From assembly GCA_025602905.1 (NCBI GenBank), contig JAHLKI010000037.1:124001-188000 (forward strand): a stretch of DNA of 64,000 bases, read 5' to 3'. Positions within the stretch are counted from its first letter, which is position 1. Each line of letters begins with the position of its first letter. Of the stretch, positions 12,687-25,007 are shown in pieces. A program made the translations under genes and the position numbers. This stretch comes from Phlyctochytrium arcticum. Lineage: Eukaryota; Chytridiomycota; Chytridiomycetes; Chytridiales; Chytridiaceae. The notes beneath the pieces are model-generated. The model had not been told where the DNA came from. It was given only the letters and a program-made list of their open reading frames with translations, and made no database searches.

Positions 12687-13192
12687 TGGCTACACCCGCA
12701 ACAATCAAAGTCTGGTATCAGCTAGTAACTGCTAGCGGTGGCAAATTCGATGAAGGGACAGTTGATTATTATGTGTACCTCCTCGATACCAATACTGATA
12801 TTGACGATCTGCGACACGCTGTAAAAGACAAATTTGTCCAATACTCTTGAGGGATTTGACCCAAGGAACCTCCGGGTCTACTCCAGAAAAGACGAGCTAG
12901 ACGGCCCAAACCAGACTATGACAGAGCTAAGGCTGGGAACAAAAGTGAACACGCTCCTGACGGATGAGGATCACCCGCTGCTAATTGCTGTACCGGCTGT
13001 ACCGGAGCCGAGACCAAATGGTAAAGAACATTTTTGCCCTCATATCTGGAGAAAGTCACTTACTGGTCTTGCAATTTCTTTTAGCCACTGAAATAATGGA
13101 TATAGAGACGCTTACAAAAATTATAGATCGTCGTATCTTGCAATTGTTGAAAGAAAACGACCGTGAGTTTCGGTACGATCCAAATACGTAGG
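12687..13192 (+). pseudogene. Crinkler header fragment, frameshifted
   Basis: ATG at 12687 starts MATPATIKVWYQLVTASGG, comparable to the MASTTMQDFYYQLVDERGN header of copy 2. The frame fails after KDKFVQYS, and the header continues in another frame (FDPRNLRVYSRKDELDG, LLTDEDHPLLIAVPAV). A GTAAAG donor at 13020 and a TTTTAG acceptor near 13084 lie where the other Crinkler genes have their intron. After it comes only about 35 residues to a TAG at about 13190, so the effector part is missing or unrecognisable. It is a decayed paralog. Confidence 0.6.
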
Positions 13193-13675
13193 ATCCGAAA
13201 TAAATGTCTCGACCATAAGTAGTGATCAACAATAATGTATCGGTATTGTCCAAAGGCTTGAACTCAATGATGCTTATAACCAAAAAGCGCCGACTGGCAA
13301 CTCTATTGAGACAATTTTTGCCAAAACTGTTTTCAACTTTCCAAAGAAGGCCGAGGTCAGACTTTGGTACCAATGCCATTCATAACAGTAATCACTTTGC
13401 GAAATTCAGCAATTCGAACCTCCTTTACAGGTAAGTCTTACTCCTCCCTCTATAGGCAGCGAGACGCTTTTGGTCTGATGCGCATCAACTCCGTCATGGT
13501 GAAGATGATGGTATTAAATTTGAACTACAGAACCACATTACAAATATTTCGAAACTAAGATATATCATAAAAGAAAAGAGGACTCAAATGTCAATGTCAC
13601 ATCTAACAGTTATCGGGGTGAGAAAGCTACACAAACGTAATAGAAAAAGACACGAACGAAAAGAAAAAACATCCA
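13193..13675. other. Interval without a supported gene
   Basis: AT-rich with only short frames, likely further Crinkler debris and the urease 3' region. Confidence 0.4.
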
Positions 13676-16600
13676 TTAAAACAAGCTAAACCGTCTGGCC
13701 AAATTAACCGTTTGCGCAGGCCCAACCCGAATCTCTTCCCCATCCACCGTCACAATATACGTCTCCGGGTCCACTCGCACGTGGGGTGTCGCATCATTCC
13801 ACTTCATATCGCGTTTTTTGACGGATCGGCAGCCGCGGACGGGGTGGCGAGGTTTTCGGAGGAAGGGGTATGGGCGGGGGGTTGTGGGGGGTGCATGCGG
13901 GGGCATGGTGGATGGGAAATGGGGGAGAGAGATGGCAGAGACAAAGGCGAGGGAGGTGATGGTGGTGGTGGAGGGGTGGGCGCCAAACATGGGTCGGGAA
14001 ATGATGGGTTCGGGTGTAGGGATTCTGTTGAAAAAAAGTGGTGAGTGAAAAATATGAACAAGATGAAAATAAAATAAAGGAGAGGACACGTACGAGGCAT
14101 TGGCATCGCCCATTTGTGCATAAGCCACAAATCCACCCTTGAAGACACGTTCAGGTTTTGTACCGAAGAATTCAGGACGCCATTGAACCAGATCTGCCAA
14201 TTTGCCCACTTCGATGGATCCAACAATATCGCCCATTCCATGCGCAAGTGCTGGGTTAATAGTATATTTGGCGACATAGCGTTTTGCTCGCAAATTATCG
14301 GCTTTTTCGGTGCACTGCTCCCCATTTGTCAAAACCCCGCGGACCTCCTTCATCTTATCCGCAGTCTGCCACGTTCGAGTAATAACTTCACCGACCCGAC
14401 CCATCGCCTGCGCGTCGGACGAGATGATGGAAATGGCACCAATGTCGTGCAGGTAATCTTCGGCACCAATGGTTTCCCCCCGAATTCGGGACTCGGCAAA
14501 CGCAATGTCTTCTGGTATATGTTTGGATAAGTGGTGGCATACCTATAAGCAGCAAGAATTAGGCAAAGAGTCCAACAAATGGAGTAGCTGCTTGGATTTC
14601 TTACCATCAACATATCCAAATGCTCATCCAGCGTATTGACGGTATACGGCCGTGTAGGGTTAGTAGAAGAGGGTATAACATTTTCTTCGCCGCACACCCG
14701 AATAATATCGGGCGCGTGGCCGCCTCCCGCGCCCTCGGTATGGTATGCATGAATCGTGCGACCTTTGAATGCTGCCAGGGTATCTTCCACAAAACCCGAT
14801 TCGTTCAGGGTATCCGTGTGAATGGTGGCCTATAGGAGCGTTGTAAGATAAGGTCATTAAATTGAAACAGAAAGAACGGGTGTACCTGCACGTCAAATTT
14901 GTCGCAGACAGTCAGGCAGGTATCAATAGCCGCAGGTGTCGTCCCCCAATCCTCATGAAGCTGCCAAAGTTGTATAAGAACACGGATAACGCCCCAAAGA
15001 AAGGAAAAGCGCGTTTTACCTTGAGTCCCACCGCCCCGGCAAGAATTTGTTCCTCTACACCGACAGGGTCAGATGCATTACCCTTACCGGTAAACCCAAC
15101 ATTGATGGGCATATCATCGGTTGCCTGCAACATCATATGGATATGGGATTGGCCCGAGGTGCACGTTGTAGCATTCGTGCCGGTATTGGGTCCCGTTCCT
15201 ATATGATGGGTTCCAATTATTTGACGGTTCCCCAGAATAAAATGACGGAGCAATGCAAAAACATACCTCCTCCAACCAAAGTCGTAACTCCACTTGCGAG
15301 AGCCTCTGTACATAGTTGAGGACAAATAAAGTGGACGTGGGTATCGACTCCGCCAGCAGTGAAAATATCCTTTTCGCCCGCATGCACTTCGGTGGTAGGT
15401 CCGATAATCATGCCTTCTGTGACGCCGTCCATATTATTGGGGTTACCGGCCTTGCCTATCCCGACAATGTATCCATTCTTGATACCAATATCCGCCTTGT
15501 AGATTCCAGTCCAGTCCAGGATGACGGCGTTGGTGATGACGAGATCCAGCGCGTCGTGGCCAGAGACACCGTTAACTTGGCCCATTCCTTCACGAATGAC
15601 TTTGCCTCCGCCAAAAACGCATTCGTCACCGTAGGTGGTATAATCACGCTCAATTTCAATGTACAGGTTGGTATCGCCCAGACGGATGCGGTCACCAGTT
15701 GTTGGGCCGTACGCTTCGGCGTAGCGCTGTCGGTCCATGGTATACGATTCAATGAGTTTTTTGTCGTCATCATTAGTAGATTGCGGTTGATGGGCGAATC
15801 CAAGGGCCGTCAAATGGTCAATGATGGCCGGAAGCCTGGCAGGGTCTACCGGACCACTAGCGAGAGCATTTCCACCCGAAATGACCCGCTTACCGCCAAT
15901 GTCTGTACAAGTCACAAATTTGCGTTCTCCTGAATCCAGTCGTCATGTAAGCATGGGTAAATATATACAAACGAAAACAAACGCACCAGGCTCGAACCGT
16001 ACAGCGGTTCCGGCAGGGATATCCAAGCGTTTTCCGTACGCGAGGGCACGATCAAACTTGAGGGCGCGATTTACTTCGATGAAATGATAGTGTGATCCGA
16101 CCTGAATGGGTCGGTCGCCATTGTTGATGACACTGAGTGAGTAGCGGTTTCGGCCCTGATTGAGAGTAATCTTTCCTGGGGCAACAATGACGGCACCTTG
16201 ATTAACAAAAATGGTTAGACGTGATTTGGCGAGATGAGATTGTATAGGTCAACTCACCTGGGATGGGTTGAGGAGTAGAGTCATCTGGTTCTTGGGCTGC
16301 TTCAACAGCTACGGGGCTAGAGCCATCATCATCCTTGGCCGGGGCCTTTCGTTTCGTTCCTTGTGGCGTCGTTCTGGTACTGGAGAAGAGAGTCAAGTCG
16401 GGGACGGGCAAGAAGGAGCCATGGAGAGCCAGGGTCAGGTTGCCGTCTTGGCTGGCAATGGGGTTATGGACAGTGACTAGTTTGCAACCGTCCGGAAAGG
16501 TGCCTTCGACCTGGACTTCGACGAGCATGGAGGGAACACCGTCCATGACCTGGCGGACACCGAGGAGTTGTCGGCCGAGGTCCATGAGCTCTGCAACCGA

Positions 16601-16756
16601 GTAGAGTCCATCACGCACTAGCTCGAGGACGACGGAAGCAATGAGGGCAACGGCTTCGGGGTGGTTGAGACGGAGGCCGCGGGCCAGGCGTTTCTGGGCA
16701 AGCGAGCCGGCCTGGTGCAGCACCAGCTTGTCAATCTCGCGCGGCAACAGTCGCAT
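13676..16756 (-). CDS. URE1: Urease (fused gamma-beta-alpha)
   Basis: Hydrolyses urea to ammonia and carbamate using a binuclear nickel site. Eight exons (16756-16258, 16196-15987, 15929-15267, 15198-15020, 14960-14886, 14829-14605, 14542-14094, 14024-13676) give 882 residues in frame. The order is the gamma part ([17 protein letters not shown]), the beta part ([15 protein letters not shown]) and the alpha part. Nickel-site features are visible: [13 protein letters not shown], the carbamylated lysine in [28 protein letters not shown], the mobile-flap cysteine in [13 protein letters not shown], and [12 protein letters not shown]. The C terminus keeps [11 protein letters not shown] and LARRFSLF. 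A proline-rich stretch (around [15 protein letters not shown]) replaces the normal loop before RGCRSV without breaking frame. Activity would need nickel and UreD/F/G-type accessory proteins, none of which is in the window. Confidence 0.95.
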
Positions 16757-17091
16757 CCTTTTATTCCTCTGATCTCAATCTTCGACGCGGGTTTCCAACA
16801 ATCTTCGACGCGGATTCCCAAGGTCAAGCAAGATCACTCTGGAGATCACTCTCTATCGGATTCAGAAACACAGGGTATACCAGGGTATACTGGAGTACTC
16901 GAGTACGAGTATGGCTAGATTCCATGGATCTGACCGGCATAGCTCCACAACCCTTTTTCCTGGCGACCATGGGCTGCCTATCTTATCATTGATTTACGGT
17001 TGAAAGCTGACGGATACCGGACAGTCCGCATCAAGAGACTTATACAGAGACTGAACGGAAATACCATGAGAGGTGCAGCAGCGCAGGACGC
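16757..17091. other. Urease upstream region
   Basis: No gene seen. It contains short tandem motifs (ATCTTCGACGCGG twice near 16780-16820; GGGTATAC twice near 16875-16890) and is probably the urease promoter. Confidence 0.4.
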
Positions 17092-18450
17092 TCAACATTT
17101 ACTTCCGTAGCAGCATCCGCAGAGGATGAATATGCCATACCAGATCCGTTGAATCATGAACCGTGAATGTAATCTGCCTGTTCCGTTGCCAACGCATAGT
17201 ACGCCGTTCCCGTTCGCATTCTCGATCAGCACCTCCTGCATTCGCCCAGAGCCAGGATGTCTGATTCTGATTCAAGAGCATAGACTTTTTCAAGATGTCC
17301 TCTTGTACATCAAGGTTCATTCCTGGGTCCATCCCCGTCCTCGTATTTTTCAACCATAATTGCTGCGACGGCCGAAGCACCACCGCAATTCATACATTCT
17401 CCATATACACATTCGCTCTGTCGACCATCGATATAATTTGCTTTGACCAAGAAGCTCATACATTCGCTTCTAAATCGCAAGAGGTCGCCAACGTTTCGTG
17501 CATTTCATGAAACAACCCCAAAGAGAAAGCACGCTCAGAACAAAACCTATCGACAAAATGTATTCAGACATATGCTTGTCTCTTAGTTTTGTTGATTGTA
17601 TTCATCGTCGCGGCTTTCGATCAGACAAGCACAAAACAATCGAGCAACAACAGCAAGTGTACACATCGTTCAAAGGCAAAACATGGGCCTCTCCGATCGT
17701 AGACTGGATGTTACAACTCAAATGCTTTGGATGCCTGACCGCAAGAGAGAAAAAGTGTGTTGTTGCGAATGATCAGTTTAGGCATGAATGAATAAAATAA
17801 AGGAGTATCACCATCGAGAAACTCGAATCTGACTCGTCATCGTATCCTCATTTCATTCGCCGCAACACACACACTTCATACTTACCCCCCATACGGAAAC
17901 CCGAAACCGGCAACCACCAACAAGAATGGGACAAGCAACTCGCGGAATGATGTGGCAGACCAAACGACAACCAAAAGAGTTGGGTGAGAAGTCCGTCAGA
18001 TCAAAACGGCGAGAGTCTTGACAAGCGCATTCCTAAAGACAAATCAAAAGGGAAAGGCATGATCAGTCAATCATCATCAACAAAAGTGTCAGTGAAGGAT
18101 GGCAGATGCCTTGTTTGGGGATCCATCAGTAAGCACGCTCTACATTGGTTGTTCAGTGCCCAGTGCTGTTCGCGCCGCTGGAGAATGTCAGTTCTGCGGC
18201 GCCATCACCTGGAAGCCCATCTCCATATCCACCCATAGTTGTGCAACAAAAAGGAGGGTAGAGAACGGGGAAGGAAGTGGGGGAGACAGTTACCTGAGGG
18301 GCAAGAGTGGTGCCGAGTGTTGATGTGGGAGGGCAGTTGAGGGAAGTGCAGGATGGGTTGAAGCTATCAACGTTTCCAAAACAGTCAGCACATTGATCAA
18401 AAGAGAGAACCATGTGCACAAACGGGAAAAGCTCGAGATGCAAAGACTCA
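17092..18450 (-). other. Possible intron-rich gene of unknown type
   Basis: Several exon-like pieces lie on the minus strand, but I could not join them into one model. One piece has a cysteine pattern (DQCADCFGN, NPSCTSLNCPP) and ends LAPQ at a GTAACT donor near 18292. Another follows a TTTAG near 18050 and is Cys-rich (ECACQDSRRF, PILVGGCRFRVSVWG) with a GTAAGT donor. A third is a 49-codon frame at 17241-17092 that ends with a hydrophobic segment and cysteines (YGIFILCGCCYGSKC). They could be exons of a secreted or membrane Cys-rich protein, or non-coding transcript pieces. Confidence 0.25.
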
Positions 18451-19338
18451 GTTTCATCCTCTTTCTCGACAGACGTGATTCAGACGGTAATTCCAGCGTA
18501 GTTGTTATTTGCCAGGACTAAATCATCATCGCCATTGCATCTCGCTTTTCCCCACCAACGGGAACGAAAATACTAACCTATCAACACGGCCCGGCCATGT
18601 TTGCAGATACCGAGTCGGATACCGAGCAGCCAGAGAGAAGAGATCGAAGGATCTGTTTAAGAGAAGACAAGTACGGAACAGACGGTTGAGTGAATGTTTC
18701 CAGAAGAGTGCGGCTCACGAGGGCGCGCGAAAGTGATAGAAGACAAGATGTGTGGCGCGCAGAGGCTACGGGCGAGCAAGTTCAGAGACGCAATTATCGT
18801 CACGAGAAATCTGAGACTCTAGTTTGAAATGTATTGTCATGGATCATCAAGACAGCACGACGGGTTTCCTCGCTGACCATCTTCTTCCTGGGTCCCTCCA
18901 ACGGGCGAACGATGGAATCGGCGAAATATACCTTTTCAGGGCGGTTGGTCCAGAAAAAAGTTCCGAAGGCTTCCGCAAAGATGGGGCGGCCAGTGAGGAG
19001 AGGTCGGCGGATTTCGTCGAAGAAGGTGCTGCTGCTGCTTGGGTGCGGAGACGCTGGAGGAAAGGAGGGGGAAGGCCGATGGCCCGCTGGCTTTTATAGC
19101 AGATCCGGCGGCCTGCTGCAAAAAAGAATGCGCACGTGAAGTGGCGGCCGCGCCATGCCTTGAATGACTTGCACAGCCATCACGCGTAAGCAGCTTTGGA
19201 GACAGCTTTGCTTTAGAGACTGCACTGCATGCAGGCGCTTGGCAGAACCAGCAACTGAAAGCATCGGATACACAAGTAAGAAGGGAAGAAGCAACAAGAG
19301 GTTGAGGTAGAGAAGTTCCAAGGCGGAGGACTGCACAA
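18451..19338. other. Interval upstream of the F-box gene, gene content unclear
   Basis: On the minus strand a TATAAAA near 19095 is followed by a frame open to about 18790 (around RPIFAEAFGTFFWTNRPEKVYF) that lacks an early ATG. It may be an exon of the uncertain minus-strand gene. Otherwise this is probably the promoter of the F-box gene. Confidence 0.25.
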
Positions 19339-21194
19339 ATGTCAGACTTTTCCCAACACGTATCGGATGAAATTTCGCTTGTCATTCTCGGTTACTTGGC
19401 TCACAAGGACCTCTCCCGGGCGGCTCAAGTCTCAAAAACCTGGCAACGCTTGACCTCGGATCAGACTGTGAGTAGCTGTTCCCTGAAATTTCCGTCTACC
19501 AGTACTGATGACCATTTTGTTAGCTATGGAGAGATCTATTTGTCAATCGCTTCCCAGCCCGCAACCGTGCAGTCTCTACCCCTACAACACCTAGCCGTCT
19601 ATCGGATCGAAAGCGACCACGAGAGGACAGTGAACCGCGGGATGTGCACGGTCAAAGTACAGACAAAAAACGGAGGGTCTCTCCTGGGCGGTCCGTCTTT
19701 GTATCCCCGTCAGTGTCTCGAAACGCCAGTTTGGCTGCGACGCTCATGGAAGATCGCGAGGACTGGCAGAGCATGTACATTCTTCAGCACAATTGGGATG
19801 TAGGCAACTGTTCCATCTCACACGTCGCGCTTGGCGATGAGGAGGCTCAAAGTGGCGGTCGGGAAGAACAACTCCCAAAAGAAATAAGAGCATCTGAAGC
19901 TATAGCGTTTACCAAAGACTTGATTTTCGTGTCCACATCAACTCCGGCTACATCTCCGAAATCTGTTATTGTTGTATATAGAATAGAGGACAAATGTCGG
20001 CTGGGCACATTGACCTCGCCAACCACCCACCGTTTCACCAAACTCACGATCGAGAAGCGCTTGAGCACCTCATCTTGGATATATGCGGGAAACGCATCGG
20101 GTGGATTCACCATATGGTCTTTCTCATATTCCGCTGACCGACAAGCGTCTCAATCGGGAAAACCGCCCGACCCTTCATTCTCATCCGAATATCTTGGTTC
20201 CCAAGCGGGTGACATCCATCATCCAGTCATAGCCATTGCCGCCAAAGACTCTTTTGTCGTCATCTGTGATTCCAAACATGAGCTTTCTATTTACGGGATT
20301 GAGACATCCCCAATCCGGTTCAAGCAATTACACCAATTCTCAGGCACAGGCTGCTCCGCACCCATCGATTTACAACTCGTCTGTCCCAATCCCAGTACCT
20401 TGATTCTGTATGTCGCCTATGTTGCCTCCACATTACCCAACCTCCTCGGCGTCGGGGTACAAGAGTTGGCATTCACCATCAGCAGCCCGACATTGCTTTC
20501 TCCGCGTTCTGCGAATCATTACACCGCAAACCCAACCGGGTTCCAGCTCGTGCACCCTACATCCGCCTCAGATCCTTCATCCTCATCACATACGACAACG
20601 ACCCTCCGATTCCGGTATCCGTATCTCCTGACGGCTCACCCGGATAACACCGTCCAAGTATACACTCTCCGCCCCGTCCTGCCTCCCTCGCATCTATCCC
20701 GCTACCGCCGCTCAAAACATCCGCGCCCATCATCATCACTGACTACCCCCCAACAAACATACTCCCAATCCGCCATGTACCGAACACCCCAACCAACATC
20801 CATACCGACCATGGCCCGCCCCGCACCCCGCCGATGGTCACAGCTGACCCACACGTCAACGCTCTATGCCCACGCAGCAGCTGTCACGGCCCTGGACCTG
20901 TGCATGACAACCGGCCGCATGGTCACGGCCGGTGGTGACGGTATCGGTATTTGGCGCCTGCATCCGTATCCGCCTCTCCCCAACGGTGGTAAAAAAATGG
21001 CTTGGGGCGTCTGCGGTCCCGAGCCCGTCACGACCATTGTACCTATAGTCAGCGGCAGCACGCGACCCGCACCATCGCCGGAATGGATCGGATTCGATGA
21101 GGGTCGAATTATCGGCTTATCCTCTGCTTCTTTCTCTAGTCGACCTTCACCCAAGGGAGATAGAAAGATTACTGTATATTCGTTTTTGGATTGA
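19339..21194 (+). CDS. F-box protein with WD40-like C-terminal region
   Basis: Likely substrate receptor of an SCF ubiquitin ligase. Two exons (19339-19467, 19524-21194) with a 56-bp intron give 599 residues. The N terminus is a clear F-box (DEISLVILGYLAHKDLSRAAQVSKTWQRL followed by LWRDLF). The intron falls exactly inside the box and splicing restores the LWRDLF end. A basic, Ser-rich stretch (RKRPRED, KKRRVSPGR) may be a nuclear signal. The rest is beta-rich, and the clearest repeat-like block is LYAHAAAVTALDLCMTTGRMVTAGGDGIGIWRL near the C terminus, typical of a WD40 blade. The number of blades is not certain and the substrate cannot be inferred. Confidence 0.85.
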
Positions 21195-21421
21195 AAACAT
21201 CAGTTTTGCACAGACTGTGTTCTGGTGTATATATCAACTATACATTCTTTTTTTTGTCAAACAGCTTCCCAGAAAAAAAGCCAGCAATTGTCAACAAGGG
21301 GGAATAATGCCTATAGCAAGGTGCTGATATTTGAATGACTTTGGAAACAGGGATTGGGCGACAAAAAGGTTCAAAGCAAATCAGAAGCCAGGGTAAATCC
21401 AAACGTTAGGAGCAGTAGGAT
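21195..21421. other. Convergent 3' interval
   Basis: Shared 3' flanks of the F-box gene and the Prp39-like gene; no gene seen. Confidence 0.5.
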
Positions 21422-24318
21422 TTAATATGCAGCAGCTGGCTGTTGAGAATAATCCCATCCACCTTGCGCTCCTGCTGCTCCATAGTATCCAGCAGCGTAG
21501 GCCTGCAAGAAAACAACAAAAGTGAGATGACAAAGAAACTCTTTGATGGGGGCGTGACAATACTTACAGATGGATCATATCCAGCATAAGGGTTATACGC
21601 GCCTCCTGCTGCCGCACCATAATACCCTGCACCACTGGTAGGTGTCGCGCCATCCGCTGCCACGGGTGTTTGCCCTGCAGCAGCGGCGGCAGCCGCGGCC
21701 GGATCCATGATACTAACTCGCAATTGCTTCACTGGCCGAATGTCGTAGTCATCCTCCATTCCCCGCTTGCGACCCCCCTCTGCCTCAATTTTGGCCGCCA
21801 AATCTCGATGAATGTACAAGTCGACTTCGTTCATCTCGTCAACGCTGGCTGCGTTTTCGAGAAGGTAGTCTAGGTATCGAAAGCCGAGATCGCGTTTGTC
21901 CTCAGGGGCAAGCTCAGAATCTTTGATGGAGGTCCATACTTTGGCGGACGCTGTCAGAGCTTGTGAACCACACTGTCCGATTTCGAATAGCAGAAATTGG
22001 AGCCACAGGAACCGACTGTCAGAGTATTGTGTTACCGCCTGTTCGAAATCAGACCGTGCTGACTCGGCGTTTCCGTCCACTGCATACGACATTTTTATCT
22101 TGTGTGCCGTGAGGAATGCCTTGCCGGCAGCATTTGGTGCGGCTGTAATGTTCTGATTGAGTGACTCGACAGCTTTTCCAAGCCCCCCTTGCCGCCGTTC
22201 AAAGTGCGCCAACTTAATTGCGGTCTCCACGTGTCCAGGGACTATAACAGCACCGGTGAATTCTCAACAACCCTGTACATTTCAAAGCGAACCTTACGTT
22301 GCGCCAAAATCTGCGTATACAATTCTCGGGCCTCCTCAATTCGTTTTTCTTGCTCTTCAAAGGTTGCATATGCCAGGCGTACTGCTGGGCGGCTACAAAA
22401 TAGTTGGAAATTAGATATTATTTTCGTGGAGTTCTGTCGATAGTAATATTAACCTTGGAGGAATGAAGATGTTTGTTGCCCTGATAAAGACATTGCGTGT
22501 ACCGTCTGTGTCTTGCCTTGAGAGCAAAAACCGGATGTATCGCTGCCAAAACTCTTCGTATAGCGCCTGAAGGGAACATTTTGCCTCAGTATCAATGTCG
22601 TCAACGCATGGCTGGCAAATTGAACGTACACAGGTCACCAGGCATCGCTCGTACAAAAAGTAGATGCGACCTGTATCCCCCTCCACCTCCTCAAAGTCCA
22701 AATACTTGCGCCAATTGCTCAACTGTGCTTCATCCAGTGGTTTCACGTGGAAATAGGGTCGTTTGATTTCGGATTCATAGACCCATCGCTTATGCACGCC
22801 TTCCTGAGTACGCATGTATATTTCTGATTTGAGTGTGTGTATACGTTGGCGCAATTCCGCCTGTACTTGGTCATCAGTCTGTTCCGGAATTGAGTGAGAA
22901 ACAACAATCGCTGCATACATCACTGAACAAGGAATACCTTACGCGCCGATGGCTCCGCGTCCTCATCATCATCATCTTTTGGGGGTGGGTTGCGAATTTC
23001 ATCATCCAACTGCTTGTATTCCTCTTGGGTAATGAGTTCGCTAATTGGTCGAGTGACGGAAAGGGCACTGTATCTGTCGCCAACCAACGTTAACTATCGT
23101 AGATAAACGTGGGCAACACACCGAGCTTACTTTTCAAAGTATCGCGCGTATTGGTGCAAAGGGATGTGAATGATCCGCTCCAAGATGGATATCACGGCGC
23201 CATGAGCTTGTTTTGACTCCTCGTACTCAATATACTTGTCCCAAAAGGTGTGACTTATAAAGTCAAGACCGATCGCATCGGCTGCCCGCTCGAACAAACT
23301 ATTGAAAAGGAATGAGGCAAGGAATTTAGCAATCAAAAGTTGCAAACAAGGGTACACTGAGTCCATTTGCCATCCACCAAGGAACTGCCCCACGTTTCAC
23401 GCAACACTGATAAAACAAACAAATGTGAGGAGGTCAATCCAAACTTTTACGGAAAAAGGGACTGTTTCCTGATTATACCTGCTAATCCTCCCATCTTGCG
23501 AGAAGCAATCATTCTCTACCGATGTGGTATTCGCCTAACCCCAAGGGCGGTCAGCTGCGCTTACCCACGCATGGAAGCAGTCAAGAAAGCGATATATACT
23601 ATTCCAAAACAGGCGGCATTGGCATGTCGTTGCATCCTCTGGCACCCAACCGTATGCTCTCATACACACCTTCGAATTCCAGACTCATCCATTCCAAAGT
23701 GCTGCACCTTGAATGAGCAGTATTGTGTCCACAGATCGACACTGTTGTGGATGGAGACTACCCCTCGTTCAAAAATCTTCAGATAGTGTTAGCCCTTGCC
23801 TCTAAAAGTTGTCAAGATCTTACTTTACCTCCTGAGCCTTGTCTGCACCCTCCAGTGAAAACTCCCAATCTGCATACTTCTTCCAATACCCAAAACACAA
23901 GGGAAACTTGTTCAGAAAATGGTCATAAACCGTGCGTAGATTGGTCTTGTCCGGGCTACTCGCTGCTTGTGGATTGACGAGCACTGGGGCCTCTGCTGCC
24001 TTTAGGAGTAGTTCCCAAGACGGAAAATCTTCGGGATTCTGCCCGGGAAAAGGTCACTATTGGTAGCATGGCAGCAAATACGACAAAGTAGAACACTACG
24101 CACCTTTCTAACAGTATCCCATAGGCGATCCCACTCAGACTGCTGTGAAGCGCCGTCAGTGGTAGGATCTACAGAGTGGTGATCCCCTCCTTGCTGGAAA
24201 CCCGCCGCACTTGTCCCTGCACTGAGAGTCAGTATCCTCACTACCACCCAGGATCCCCTCCATAGCGAAGCTAATCACCTCCGGTTGCATGGTGTCCAGC
24301 CCCGTATTCGTCCGCCAT
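21422..24318 (-). CDS. PRP39: Pre-mRNA-processing factor 39 (U1 snRNP, HAT repeats)
   Basis: Prp39 is a U1 snRNP subunit made of HAT repeats that helps define 5' splice sites. The start is ATG at 24318 (MADEYGAGHH). Exon limits I can support are 24318-24279, 24216-24104, 24038-23829, one beginning at 23776, and the last at 21502-21422; about ten exons are needed. Family blocks in order: EWDRLWDTVRKNPEDFPSWE, FPLCFGYWKKYADWE, HNSVDLWTQYCSFKV, HPFWDKYIEYE-like HTFWDKYIEYE, LSNWRKYLDFE, YEEFWQRYIRFL, LPGHVETAIKLAHFERRQG. Each is a HAT-type W..Y motif. Splicing at a GTACGT donor near 22625 joins CLVTC to ALYEEFW. The C terminus is low-complexity (nine alanines, then GAGYYGAAAGG), unlike yeast Prp39. 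Prp42 is the alternative paralog but the single-copy fungal form is usually Prp39. Confidence 0.85.
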
Positions 24319-24430
24319 GTTTGGGAAAATGTGAGTTTCCACCTGTTTGTTTATTCACGGTGAACTTTGCGCGTGAACAACCAAGATTTGCCAAAGCTTT
24401 CTATAGAGATTTTGGGATCAAGTGGAGACG
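24319..24430. promoter_or_regulatory. Bidirectional promoter between PRP39 and LAMTOR2 genes
   Basis: Only 112 bp separate the two divergent start codons, so promoter elements must be shared or overlap. No TATA box is obvious. Confidence 0.5.
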
Positions 24431-25007
24431 ATGCTCAAACCAAGGTTAATAGCACAGGTTCTGCAGCAGGCAAACACATCCGGCATCACGGCATCTTTGT
24501 AAGTCCCAACTCTGCCAGCCAGCCTTTCACCCTGCCTAACTGTATCAACCTCCAGGCTTTTAAATGCCGATGGATCTCTAGTATCATTCGCAGGCGGATC
24601 GGATAAAGATGCCAAGGTCCTCGCAGCCGTTGTCAGCAATGTGTGGTTTGCCTACGAGCGACACGGGAAGCCACGGGGAGCAGAGAACACCGATGGAATC
24701 GAGGGCAAGGAGGGATTGCGAGACTTGTTTTTAGAGTGCGAGGTCGGCCTTGATCTTCATGACTGGTTTGCCATTTGGCCATGAAAACTGATCCTCTAGT
24801 GAAACAGCACGGAAGACTTTCCATCACGAAAGCCAGCCGCATGCTCCTGTGTCTGGTTGCAGAGGAATCTGTGGAATGGGGACTGATCAAAGCTAAGGTA
24901 GGATTCGACAGCGTTACCTAGCTTCCATTAGTAAAGCTGACTTGTGGATGAAGACATCCAAAATACGAGAGCACATCGAGCAACCATTGAATCTGGTGAA
25001 CATTTGA
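24431..25007 (+). CDS. Ragulator subunit LAMTOR2-like (roadblock fold)
   Basis: Roadblock/LC7-fold subunit of the Ragulator complex, which anchors Rag GTPases to the lysosome or vacuole for TORC1 signalling. Four short exons (24431-24498, 24556-24742, 24808-24897, 24954-25007) give 132 residues in frame, close to the usual 125. The protein starts MLKPRLIAQVLQQANTSGI and continues LLLNADGSLVSFAGG, VVSNVWFAYERHG, then RLSITKASRMLLCLVAEESV and WGLIKAK, ending in REHIEQPLNLVNI. Each block corresponds to LAMTOR2 (MLRPKALTQVL, LLLNNEGSLLAYSG, ASNIWAAY, LLLCMYAKETVGFGMLKAK). No single exon exceeds 63 codons, so simple frame scans miss it. Confidence 0.88.

Noticed and set aside
15316..15933. 205-codon plus-strand frame
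   Set aside because: Antisense shadow of the urease alpha region.
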